Virus record (IMG/VR): IMGVR_UViG_3300031840_000439
Coordinates: 1-44,479 of that record
Direction: 5' to 3' (one strand)
Length of the DNA: 44,479 bases
Source of the DNA: a virus
Below are positions 22,271 to 29,691 of the stretch, one piece after another; position 1 is the first letter of the stretch; each line of letters opens with the position of its first letter. The notes below the pieces were generated by a model. It was not told the DNA's origin and made no database searches. It worked only from the letters and a program-made list of their open reading frames with translations. The translations under genes were made by a program, and so were the position numbers.

Positions 22271-22457
22271 TTTTTCTTTTCTCCAAAGACTTTAAATAAC
22301 GTCTACGACCAGCAGCCTTTTCTAATCTTCGTTTCTCGCCCTTTGACCTGAAACGTTCACGTTCTCGTATTTCTGTATAAAAACCATCTTCTTGCAATTT
22401 CTTCTTCAAAATTCTAAGTGCAGCATCGACATTATCATTACGAACATCAACTTTCAT
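22254..22457 (-). CDS. rpsU: Ribosomal protein bS21
   Basis: The 67-residue protein is a full bS21: KVDVRNDNVDAALRILKKKL, then RERERFRSKGEKRRLEKAAG and RRRYLKSLEKRK. bS21 sits near the anti-Shine-Dalgarno end of 16S rRNA and helps mRNA selection. SAR11 phage HTVC008M and other phages carry it, and phage copies can enter host ribosomes. Here it may favour phage mRNAs. It lies downstream of the host-type promoter at 23008-23036. Confidence 0.97.
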   Translation of the reverse strand: MKVDVRNDNVDAALRILKKKLQEDGFYTEIRERERFRSKGEKRRLEKAAGRRRYLKSLEKRKIELGY

Positions 22458-22466
22458 ATTTCATCC

Positions 22467-22970
22467 TTATTGTTGTATACTATGATTGACTCTCAACTTG
22501 AGAGTATTACCATATGGTTTGAACGCAGTACGTGTTGTGTAGTTCAAACCATTAAATGTGTATGAAACCAAATAACCATCGATGAATGTTTTCTGTTGAA
22601 TACGGTACGTTGTATTACAAACCACACGATTTTCATAGTGGGTGTTAGGATTAGACTGGTTACCAGCAATCATAGCACCAACAACAGCACCGGCCGCAGT
22701 AGCAGCAGTGTTACCAGAACCCTTACCAATTTGATTTCCTATAATACCACCAATGACACCACCAACGATGTTGTTAGCAGTAAAACCACTACCATTCCTT
22801 TGAATAGGAACTAATTGTTGATTACAATTATTTACAGGAACACGAACCTCAGATACACTATAGTTCGGTTGAACGTTTGTGATAGGCACCTCTACGATAT
22901 CGTTAGCGTTAGCGTAAGCTGCAGGAACGAAAAGTGTTGCCATCACTCCCGCTAAAATTGTTTTTTTCAT
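22467..22970 (-). CDS. Glycine-zipper outer-membrane protein (17-kDa surface antigen type)
   Basis: The 167-residue protein has a signal peptide (MKKTILAGVMATLFVPAAYA) and a glycine-zipper 2TM segment, NIVGGVIGGIIGNQIGKGSG followed by AAGAVVGAMIAG. A C-terminal domain follows with single Cys residues (NNCNQQ, VVCNTT). It resembles 17-kDa antigen/SlyB-type envelope proteins of Alphaproteobacteria. It may coat or alter the infected cell surface, for example against superinfection; that is inference. It has its own host-type promoter. Confidence 0.85.
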   Translation of the reverse strand: MKKTILAGVMATLFVPAAYANANDIVEVPITNVQPNYSVSEVRVPVNNCNQQLVPIQRNGSGFTANNIVGGVIGGIIGNQIGKGSGNTAATAAGAVVGAMIAGNQSNPNTHYENRVVCNTTYRIQQKTFIDGYLVSYTFNGLNYTTRTAFKPYGNTLKLRVNHSIQQ

Positions 22971-23007
22971 CTGTTTTCTCTGTTTTTAAATTTCCTAACA
23001 CTTAACC

Positions 23008-23036
23008 ATTCTATCAAATTATAGGTGCGATGTCTA
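23008..23036 (-). promoter_or_regulatory. Host sigma70-type promoter for glycine-zipper gene and rpsU
   Basis: Minus strand: TAGACA (23031-23036), a 17-base spacer, TAGAAT (23008-23013), each one mismatch from consensus. The start near 23001 leaves a 30-base leader before ATG 22970. Confidence 0.75.
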
Positions 23037-23049
23037 TAGTTTTAAGTTA

Positions 23050-23235
23050 TTAATTTTCCTCAAATTTTACCAGACATTTATCGCCATCTTCATCAAGTTT
23101 GGTTTTAATATATCCATCACGTTCTAACAAATTCAACATATTTTCTATAATATCCTTTGTGGAAAAATAACGACCCCAAGCCCAACAAGCTCCCATAGAA
23201 GCGAGTGCAAGAACTGTGTGTGTAAATGTGTCCAT
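23050..23235 (-). CDS. Small membrane-anchored protein, unknown
   Basis: The 61-residue protein has one N-terminal hydrophobic helix (FTHTVLALASMGACWAWGRY) and a charged C-terminal part (LLERDGYIKTKLDEDGDKCL). It lies alone between two host-type promoters, the upstream one at 23257-23285, so it is probably an early gene. No family recognised. Confidence 0.65.
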   Translation of the reverse strand: MDTFTHTVLALASMGACWAWGRYFSTKDIIENMLNLLERDGYIKTKLDEDGDKCLVKFEEN

Positions 23236-23256
23236 TTTTCAATACCTCTTTTATAT

Positions 23257-23285
23257 ATGTTAACAAATTAAACACTCTTTGTCAA
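23257..23285 (-). promoter_or_regulatory. Host sigma70-type promoter at the 3' end of the curli-cyclase cassette
   Basis: Minus strand: TTGACA (23280-23285), a 17-base spacer, TAACAT (23257-23262). The TTGACA overlaps the stop codon of the last cassette gene. It would drive the 61-residue membrane protein and possibly genes beyond. Confidence 0.7.
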
Positions 23286-23422
23286 TAAAAAAGAGAGGTA
23301 AGACATAGAAATCCTAAAAGAACTCCAGCGCCTATTCCTATAACTAATGCCTTCAATAGATCCATATCAAACCATAAAGGTATGTTTCTTGTTGGTCCTT
23401 TAGTAAAATTGCGTGGTTTCAT
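23282..23422 (-). CDS. 46-residue single-pass membrane protein
   Basis: The ATG overlaps the TGA of the cyclase gene (ATGA). The product is MKPRNFTKGPTRNIPLWFDM, then a hydrophobic helix DLLKALVIGIGAGVLLGFL and CLTSLFY, so basic outside and one membrane span. The four-base coupling supports a real gene that ends the curli-cyclase cassette. It might assist the cyclase or secretion parts; no direct evidence. Confidence 0.65.
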   Translation of the reverse strand: MKPRNFTKGPTRNIPLWFDMDLLKALVIGIGAGVLLGFLCLTSLFY

Positions 23423-25473
23423 TTCGTCGTTGCCCTATAGACGCCATCCCAGTCTTCAGGGAGGCCTTCTTTTTGTAGATGTTCTATTCTATCTCCCATC
23501 ATGGCATAATAATCTTTCATCATACCATTAAACTCAAACTCTAGGTCATTGAGCCATCTTAGTGCTAACTCCCAAGCTTGTTTACGATAGAAGAACAAAA
23601 ACTTCTCATGTTGTCTTTGTGCCATATCATAGTTCATGATGTTTATAAGGTTTTCATGAGTCCCTAAAGATGTGTAAATATTAACACCTTCTGTTTTACC
23701 TTTAACCGCAATTTTATCTAATTCTAATATTACAAATTCATCCTCCATTTCTTTGGCGGTTTCCTCGCCAAGAATTATTTTCATGCCATATTCTTTACTT
23801 TGTCCTTCAAGTCTGGCTGCAAGATTAACTGCATCTCCCAAACAACTATAGTCAAATCTTTGATTACTACCCATGTTGCCCACGACTACATCTCCTGTAT
23901 TTAATCCAATACCGATGTTTATAGGAAGAGAATTCTCTTTCTTCAGCTCCACATTTAAACCCTCAAGATGTTTTAACATCTCATGAGAAGACTTAATTGC
24001 CAATCTACGTTGTTCTTTAACGTCAAGTGGAGCATTCCAAAATGCCATTATGCAGTCACCCATATATTTATCTATTGTACCATCATTAGTCATGATGATA
24101 TCTGTCATAGGAGTCAAAAACCTATTGATGAGCTTTGTTAATCCTTGTGGATCAGTTTTGAATTGCTCACTGATAGGTGTAAATCCTCGTATGTCACAAA
24201 ACAACAATGTTAGTTCTCTTGTCTCACCTCCTAATTTTAATAGGTCTGGATTCTTCTGTAACTTCTTAACCATTGCCGGTGCAAGATAATGTTCAAACTG
24301 TTTTTTGATTTCCATTCTCTTTTTGTGTTCTTCCATGAATCTTAAAAATGCTGCAATTGACCAAGCAAAGAACACTGTAATTACAGGATAACTCCAATCC
24401 ACTAAATAATCGTGTTTGGTGAAAAGATATGAACTTCCATAAAATAAACCCACAACTGTTGCGGGCATAAGTATCGCACCAAAGTACCAAGGTAACAATA
24501 ACACAACAACCATCAATAAGAGTGCAAGACCAAACGATGAACCTAATTCTGCAAGGTTGGTCCAATATGGTCTAGTGATGTTTCTGCCTGTCATCATTGT
24601 CGCAACAGAAGCACCAATAAGGTCATGTGAATAGATTACACCAACAGGCGTAGATACTGCACTGTCAAGGCCAGATGCTGTTATTGACACGATTACTATC
24701 TTGCCAGTCAGGTCTGGTAATTCCTCGTGCAATGCATGGACTGGAGTTTTCCATTTGAAGTCCAACCATATATTACCATGTGCGTCTGTATCAATCATCT
24801 TGAATTTAGGTATGCGTAGTTTCTCAACACCCGCCACACTTGTTTTCATTTGATACGATATGTCACCAGCGGCCATTCGTAATATTTCCATACTCATCGA
24901 TGGATACAATTTATCTTCTACTGCAACTACCAATGGCATACGGCGAACTACACCATCCTTCTCTGGTGCGATAATCATCATACCTACACCATGTGATTTT
25001 TCTGCCAATAAAGGTATAGGACCGATTGCGCCTGGATACTGATATACCCAACCATTCCATGGCTCACCCACTGTTGCAACACCTCGTGTGACACCACTAT
25101 TATCGTTCTGTGTGGTAGGTATTTGTCCTATGATAGTTGGAGTTTGACTAAGAACATCTGCCAGTATGTCATCTCCACCAAATCTATCAGGTTGTGCAAA
25201 GAGTATAGGAAGCACCACCATACCCGCACCAGCCTCATAGAGTCGTATTATTTCTTTAGATAGTTCTTCTCTGTTCCATGGCCATTGACCTTTTTTCTTT
25301 AGAGTTTCATTATTGATCTCTATTGTGACAAGATTATCTAAACTCTGTTCTGTCTGGTTTCTTTGATGTTGGTCTAATGCTTTGAGTCTTACCACATCAA
25401 GAAACCACGGATCCACAAAACGAACTGTGCATAGAATCAGAATTACTGCAAATGATATAATCCATTTCTTCAT
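23419..25473 (-). CDS. CHASE2-domain class III adenylate/guanylate cyclase
   Basis: The 684-residue protein has an N-terminal membrane segment, an extracytoplasmic CHASE2 sensor (about 30-290), three membrane helices (about 311-378), a linker helix and a class III cyclase domain (about 415-600). Catalytic features look intact: metal Asp427 (CDIRGF) and Asp473 (YMGDCIMAFW), Lys469, Ser543 in FDYSCLGDAVN at the adenine-contact position (usually Thr), Asn550 and Arg554. It should make cAMP, with cGMP less likely. The sensor would read a periplasmic signal. FecR, CsgG and curlin genes precede it. A cyclase is very unusual in a phage. Confidence 0.92.
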   Translation of the reverse strand: MKKWIISFAVILILCTVRFVDPWFLDVVRLKALDQHQRNQTEQSLDNLVTIEINNETLKKKGQWPWNREELSKEIIRLYEAGAGMVVLPILFAQPDRFGGDDILADVLSQTPTIIGQIPTTQNDNSGVTRGVATVGEPWNGWVYQYPGAIGPIPLLAEKSHGVGMMIIAPEKDGVVRRMPLVVAVEDKLYPSMSMEILRMAAGDISYQMKTSVAGVEKLRIPKFKMIDTDAHGNIWLDFKWKTPVHALHEELPDLTGKIVIVSITASGLDSAVSTPVGVIYSHDLIGASVATMMTGRNITRPYWTNLAELGSSFGLALLLMVVVLLLPWYFGAILMPATVVGLFYGSSYLFTKHDYLVDWSYPVITVFFAWSIAAFLRFMEEHKKRMEIKKQFEHYLAPAMVKKLQKNPDLLKLGGETRELTLLFCDIRGFTPISEQFKTDPQGLTKLINRFLTPMTDIIMTNDGTIDKYMGDCIMAFWNAPLDVKEQRRLAIKSSHEMLKHLEGLNVELKKENSLPINIGIGLNTGDVVVGNMGSNQRFDYSCLGDAVNLAARLEGQSKEYGMKIILGEETAKEMEDEFVILELDKIAVKGKTEGVNIYTSLGTHENLINIMNYDMAQRQHEKFLFFYRKQAWELALRWLNDLEFEFNGMMKDYYAMMGDRIEHLQKEGLPEDWDGVYRATTK

Positions 25474-25474
25474 G

Positions 25475-26260
25475 TCAGTTTCCTTGTGTCACCGAGAGAC
25501 TGCATCCTCCCACTGTCGCACAATTTTGCGTTAGACTATACGACTGTGCTGTGCCACCCTGTTGTTTTAAATCCAGAGTTGTTGAATAAGAACCCGATAT
25601 TGTTACGGTAGCACTGTGTGCAGCATTACCAGTTTGTACCATATCAATATTATTAGTATCGTTATTCACAGTCAAGTTCATTGTTTTACTCACGTTACTA
25701 TCTTGTCGCATGTAAATATCGTTACTATCTCCGTATATATAGGTCACCATGCTATGTTCATGTCCAGAGTTATTTGACCTTTGACTTCCTAAAAATGTAT
25801 TACTTGACCCGTGAATGTCAAGTATTATAGAGTGGCCACCATGCTCTACTGTATCAAACGAAGCAACACCGCCAGTTGTCACGGTATATCCCTGATAAAA
25901 CTTAACATCATTACTATCACCCTGTATGTGGAATTCAAACCTGTCTCCACCACAAGTTGATTGATTGCACAATTGTTTTACTAACAGTGAATTACTATCA
26001 CCGTCGAGATCACCACCCCATGATGCACCAGAGCCCCAAGCAGAAGTATACCCAACGTAACCGTCTTCACCCTCTTGTGTTATGTTAATGGTATTGTTTC
26101 CACCACCATGGCTCATATTAATTTCATTATTATTTCCATCTACATCCACAGTGATACTATTAGAATTACCACTGGTAACTTGAGTGATTATAACTGAATT
26201 ATTTGCAAAAGCAATATTACTCAGACTGATAGATAGTAATAGTGTTAGAAGCGTCTTCAT
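25475..26260 (-). CDS. Second curlin-like secreted repeat protein
   Basis: The 261-residue protein has a Sec signal (MKTLLTLLLSISLSNIAFAN) and irregular curlin-type repeats with Asn/Gln/Gly/Ser strands (GNSNSITVDVDGNNNEINMS, GDSNDVKF, GDSNDIYMRQDSN, LTVNNDTNNIDMVQTGN). Four cysteines occur as two pairs (LCNQSTCGG, NCATVGGCS). It is a candidate amyloid subunit or nucleator exported by the neighbouring CsgG. It starts 44 bases inside fecR and ends one base before the cyclase. More diverged than the first curlin-like protein. Confidence 0.78.
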   Translation of the reverse strand: MKTLLTLLLSISLSNIAFANNSVIITQVTSGNSNSITVDVDGNNNEINMSHGGGNNTINITQEGEDGYVGYTSAWGSGASWGGDLDGDSNSLLVKQLCNQSTCGGDRFEFHIQGDSNDVKFYQGYTVTTGGVASFDTVEHGGHSIILDIHGSSNTFLGSQRSNNSGHEHSMVTYIYGDSNDIYMRQDSNVSKTMNLTVNNDTNNIDMVQTGNAAHSATVTISGSYSTTLDLKQQGGTAQSYSLTQNCATVGGCSLSVTQGN

Positions 26261-27281
26261 CTCTTGTTGTTATCTCCGGCACAGGTATTCCACCCTGTGA
26301 TAAATTTATTGTATATCCATAGTCGTTTATCAAGTCTAGTTCTATTGTACTGTTACCCACTCTCCGTATTATGCGTGTTGTGTTACCGTCCACTATCGTA
26401 TTGACCTGTGTTGATCTGTTGAACCCGCTGGTTCGGCCATCTACCAATTCTGCCTGTGCTAAGGCAAGAGCAATCTGGTCAAGAATATTACCAAGTAACT
26501 CTACATCTAAATCATTAATGTCCAACTCGTTGAACTCAAAAAGGTCTTCCTCCAACTCGTTTTTATCCAACCCTGCAAACTCAAGAAAATCAATGTCTAG
26601 CAAATTCTTATTTTTCCTTGAATCACTAAGCAACACTATAATCTTCTTTTTTGGTGGCCTGATAATCAATAAGTTGTTAATCTGGTCCAGTGTTAAATCA
26701 AGTATCACTGGACTGGATGGTTTTGCCTCTCCTGTACCAACCATTGTTGACTGAAATGCTTGGTTCATTATAACCTGTCCTACATCAGTCTCCACAGATA
26801 TCTTACCCACTGAACCATCAGCGTTAGGTAACAAAATGATAAGAGACTTACCAACCTCATCCACAGTCATACTAAACGCTGTTCCCAACACACCAATCCT
26901 TGCTGTCGGTGTCCGAATGTCTACATTCTGATTGCTCAGCTTCGCAATATTACCACTCGCATAGCGCACTGTACCAAGTGCAATATTCATAACCAACTTC
27001 GATCCCTCTTTAGAATTGGGATCATAAACAAACTCATCAATAACCAAGGAACTGTGAGAGCTCACAGCTACATTAGTGTCATCTACAAACTTGATACCAA
27101 CATCACCTTTACCAGTTTTCACTGTGTCCTTAAATTCAATATCTGAGCCCTTTTGTAAAACAGATTTCTCACCTGACCTTTCTACAGAGGCATTACCCTT
27201 ATGTTTTACCACATTCCCAATAGCACCATAAGCACTGATGCTAAAGAGAATGAGACTAATCGTCCATAGTAACTGTAACAC
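26217..27281 (-). CDS. FecR-domain secreted protein
   Basis: The 354-residue protein starts at GTG 27281, has a signal peptide (ISLILFSISAYGA) and a FecR domain in the first half: KGNASVERSGEKSVLQKGSD, then FKDTVKTGKGDVGIKFVDDT, ALGTVRYASG and VDIRTPTARIGVLGTAFSM. The second half is acidic (NELEEDLFEFNELDINDLDV) and ends with a curlin-like strand. FecR-like proteins next to CHASE2 cyclases occur in bacteria, suggesting a sensor pair; a role in fibre attachment is also possible. It overlaps both neighbours in other frames. Confidence 0.85.
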   Translation of the reverse strand: MLQLLWTISLILFSISAYGAIGNVVKHKGNASVERSGEKSVLQKGSDIEFKDTVKTGKGDVGIKFVDDTNVAVSSHSSLVIDEFVYDPNSKEGSKLVMNIALGTVRYASGNIAKLSNQNVDIRTPTARIGVLGTAFSMTVDEVGKSLIILLPNADGSVGKISVETDVGQVIMNQAFQSTMVGTGEAKPSSPVILDLTLDQINNLLIIRPPKKKIIVLLSDSRKNKNLLDIDFLEFAGLDKNELEEDLFEFNELDINDLDVELLGNILDQIALALAQAELVDGRTSGFNRSTQVNTIVDGNTTRIIRRVGNSTIELDLINDYGYTINLSQGGIPVPEITTRDEDASNTITIYQSE

Positions 27282-27939
27282 TGTGATTTGACCCCACTGT
27301 TGTCACATCTACAGTTCCATCATAGGCACCACCCTGTGTAATTGAAAATGTGCTAGATGAACCAGTGTGATGAAGAGTTGTGTCTTGATCAGCAGCACCA
27401 GTGTGTGTTGATGTAATCGTATTACTCCCACCGATAGCTGTGATGTTCGTCACCTTCTTGTCACCAACACCCATTGTAGCGGTGCTGTTTTCATTTACTG
27501 TAATAGTATTGCTATCGCCTGTCGCAATGATATCAATATCAGCATCATCGGTTGCAGCATTATTACCCACGTTCACTGTTGTTGTATTTGAACTACCAGT
27601 GATTGTTTGAATAATACTATTGTCATCAGATGCAGAGTTAGCACCAACAGATACGTTAGACGTATTACTATTACCTGTCTGATTTATTGTCAATGTCTGT
27701 GTTGCACCGACAACAGATGCAGCAATGGTGTTAGTGTTACCAACCTGATCAATGTCTAACGTCTGGCTGTCACCTGTTAGGGTAGCATCAGTTGTATCAT
27801 CACCAAACTTGTTAGTTTGTCCATCTTGATTGATGTTTACAGTCAGGCTCGCACCAGACTGTGTTATATAAACGTCACTTGCATAACTCACACTACACAT
27901 AACGAAATAAGCGAGTATTGTAAGTATGCCCGTTCTCAT
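27256..27939 (-). CDS. Curlin-like (CsgA/CsgB-type) secreted repeat protein
   Basis: The 227-residue protein has a signal peptide (ILAYFVMCSVSYA) and regular strand repeats of the curlin kind: ITQSGASLTVNINQDGQTN, LDIDQVGNTNTIAAS, LTINQTGNSNTSNV, ITGSSNTTTVNVG and ITQGGAYDG. Asn, Gln, Thr and Gly dominate and no Cys remains after signal removal. It is the best candidate for the main amyloid subunit. It follows csgG with a four-base overlap. Confidence 0.85.
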   Translation of the reverse strand: MRTGILTILAYFVMCSVSYASDVYITQSGASLTVNINQDGQTNKFGDDTTDATLTGDSQTLDIDQVGNTNTIAASVVGATQTLTINQTGNSNTSNVSVGANSASDDNSIIQTITGSSNTTTVNVGNNAATDDADIDIIATGDSNTITVNENSTATMGVGDKKVTNITAIGGSNTITSTHTGAADQDTTLHHTGSSSTFSITQGGAYDGTVDVTTVGSNHSVTVTMDD

Positions 27940-28730
27940 TTTTCTTCCTCCTTTTTAAATTCCCATAATTGTTTTTTCTCGCCTTCCTTGATTATCTCAA
28001 TAACTGCTTGTTCAATTGCCTTTCTTACTGCATAGGTTATGGATTCATTGTCTGTTATTCCTGCTTCCGTTTCCAACAAATTAGTTCCCATGTCTAAAAA
28101 CTTAAAAACTGTAGCAGATAATTTTGTACTTAAAATAGTTTTCTGAGAACTAACTGCCAACAAAACTTCACCTGTCTGTACAGATATTAATCGTAGAGCT
28201 ACTGTTACCATATCCTTACGATATTCATCAGATGCACCTATACCCAGATATCTTACACCCATACCGCCTGTACTTGTATTGGTGTCATATCCGACTATGC
28301 CTCCTGTCAACAATACTCCAGCAAACAATAGAGGTTTAATTTTTTCTGCTTTATCTCCATCATAGCTTTTTCTTGTGTTTCGTATAATCTGTCTTTCTTT
28401 TAACAGACTTTCCAGTTCCATTCTTTCTATAACTTGAAACCACTCGCCCTTACCTGCTTTCTTTAGGGCTTGGATTAACCATATATCTCCACCTTGTGTC
28501 ACTGCACTACTTAGTAATGCAAGTGATGAGCTGGATTTTCTTTGTCCTGTTACGTCATTGAACTTATATACTGCCACCGGCACCTTACGTTCAGGTAGTG
28601 TTATGTTGTATAGTTCATCTACTAACGGTGCAGTGCTTGGTGCAGGTGCATCCTGTGGTTGGATGCTCGCACAGCTAGAAAGTAAAGTCGCCAACAGGAA
28701 CAGTGATATTAGTCGTACTACCATTTGCAT
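27936..28730 (-). CDS. csgG: CsgG-like curli secretion channel lipoprotein
   Basis: At 264 residues it is close to E. coli CsgG (277). A lipoprotein signal (LLATLLSSC, lipid Cys20) leads to the hallmark VPVAVYKFNDVTGQRKSSSS, then AVTQGGDIWLIQALKKAGKG, EWFQVIERMELESLLKERQI and TNTSTGGMGVRYLGIG. CsgG forms the nonameric outer-membrane export pore for curlin. The final 40 residues are highly charged. It starts 56 bases inside csgF, an unusual order (F then G) with strong overlap. Confidence 0.96.
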   Translation of the reverse strand: MQMVVRLISLFLLATLLSSCASIQPQDAPAPSTAPLVDELYNITLPERKVPVAVYKFNDVTGQRKSSSSLALLSSAVTQGGDIWLIQALKKAGKGEWFQVIERMELESLLKERQIIRNTRKSYDGDKAEKIKPLLFAGVLLTGGIVGYDTNTSTGGMGVRYLGIGASDEYRKDMVTVALRLISVQTGEVLLAVSSQKTILSTKLSATVFKFLDMGTNLLETEAGITDNESITYAVRKAIEQAVIEIIKEGEKKQLWEFKKEEEK

Positions 28731-29118
28731 CCATAATTGTTAAATCTACGGTATCGTCGCTTTTGGTATAACTGATTGTTGTTCCCTCAAAAGTAACGGT
28801 GCCTGATGTTGAAGCATCTTCTCCGAACATACTGTCAACCAACTGCTTAGATAGTTGGGCATATATTCTAGACTCTACGTTTTTCATAAATTTAGAAAGG
28901 TTTGTATTTGCCTCATCTCGTATTCTTTGACGTTCAGCAGCTGCCTTCTTTTCTAAAATTGCTGTCTTTCTGGAAAACTCTTGGTTCTCTATTGTCAACA
29001 TATGAGCACTATACCCATTTCCACTGAAAGCTGGTGATTTGAATGTGTGTGTCAATTGAATTGCGTGTGAGTTTACAGACAACAAACAAAGAAGAAAAAG
29101 TGAAACTCTAAACATCAT
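28675..29118 (-). CDS. csgF: CsgF-like curli assembly protein
   Basis: The 147-residue protein has a signal peptide (FLLCLLSVNSHA) and the CsgF start, LTHTFKSPAFSGNGYSAHML, matching the family pattern of a NPSFGG-like segment that plugs CsgG. A helix follows (KTAILEKKAAAERQRIRDEA), then a strand-rich C-terminus. CsgF couples secretion to nucleation at the cell surface. E. coli CsgF is 138 residues. The NPSFGG core is degenerate (SPAFSG). Confidence 0.88.
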   Translation of the reverse strand: MMFRVSLFLLCLLSVNSHAIQLTHTFKSPAFSGNGYSAHMLTIENQEFSRKTAILEKKAAAERQRIRDEANTNLSKFMKNVESRIYAQLSKQLVDSMFGEDASTSGTVTFEGTTISYTKSDDTVDLTIMDANGSTTNITVPVGDFTF

Positions 29119-29374
29119 CCTTCTCTGTCTGTTTTTTTGATTCTTGTATTTCTATGATAGTGTGTATTTTTTGGTCGAGTCGAATCATGTCGTTGTCCAA
29201 CATTCTTACTCGATCAATCAATCCTATCAAAGTTCCCAGAGCTTTATCTAAACTTGGAAGAATGTTATTTGTAACAAACTTCCAAATATAGAAAATAAAA
29301 TAACCCATGCCCATAGCAACAACTACGGGTATACCGTATTGATTTACTAATTCTACTACATTTGTTATATCCAT
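29108..29374 (-). CDS. Membrane/coiled-coil protein, paralogue of the next upstream gene
   Basis: The 88-residue protein has an N-terminal membrane helix (GIPVVVAMGMGYFIFYIWKF), a coiled coil (about 45-75, LGTLIGLIDRVRMLDNDMIR) and a charged tail. It shares layout and the NDMIRLD / NEIVRLD motif with the protein at 29380-29658. Such pairs resemble small phage holin-like or scaffold membrane proteins. Here they head the curli cassette, and this one overlaps csgF by 11 bases. Confidence 0.75.
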   Translation of the reverse strand: MDITNVVELVNQYGIPVVVAMGMGYFIFYIWKFVTNNILPSLDKALGTLIGLIDRVRMLDNDMIRLDQKIHTIIEIQESKKQTEKDDV

Positions 29375-29379
29375 AACTA

Positions 29380-29658
29380 TTAGTCTTTTCTAGAATCGTC
29401 TTTCCCATCGGCAGCAGACATTCTTCGTGTATCGGGTTTTACTCCTAGCACATGACATACTAGAGCGTCTAACCTCACGATTTCATTATTAATAGTTTTT
29501 ATACGGTTGTCTAAAGATGAAATCATACCATTTAAACTTTCAGCACTACTCACAACCGAATCAAGTATATACTTTAACAATAATATGATAAAAAACCCGC
29601 CGATAATGACGGCCGCGATAGAAAAGCCGAGGTCAGCGATTAAGCTAAACGCCTCCAT
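29380..29658 (-). CDS. Membrane/coiled-coil protein, first gene of the curli-cyclase cassette
   Basis: The 92-residue protein has an N-terminal membrane helix (LGFSIAAVIIGGFFIILLLK), then SSLDNRIKTINNEIVRLDAL (coiled coil) and a charged tail. GGAGAG precedes ATG 29658. The 33-base gap upstream holds no convincing promoter, so the cassette is probably read through from upstream or from a promoter I cannot recognise. It is a paralogue of the 29108 protein. Confidence 0.75.
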   Translation of the reverse strand: MEAFSLIADLGFSIAAVIIGGFFIILLLKYILDSVVSSAESLNGMISSLDNRIKTINNEIVRLDALVCHVLGVKPDTRRMSAADGKDDSRKD

Positions 29659-29691
29659 GAGCTCTCCATCTGTTATATTACTACGAACTAT

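Noticed and set aside
25475-27939. Repeated Asn/Gly/Thr-rich DNA in the curlin genes as a CRISPR-like or DNA repeat array
   Set aside because: The repeats are degenerate, lack constant spacers and keep the reading frame, as expected for protein repeats.
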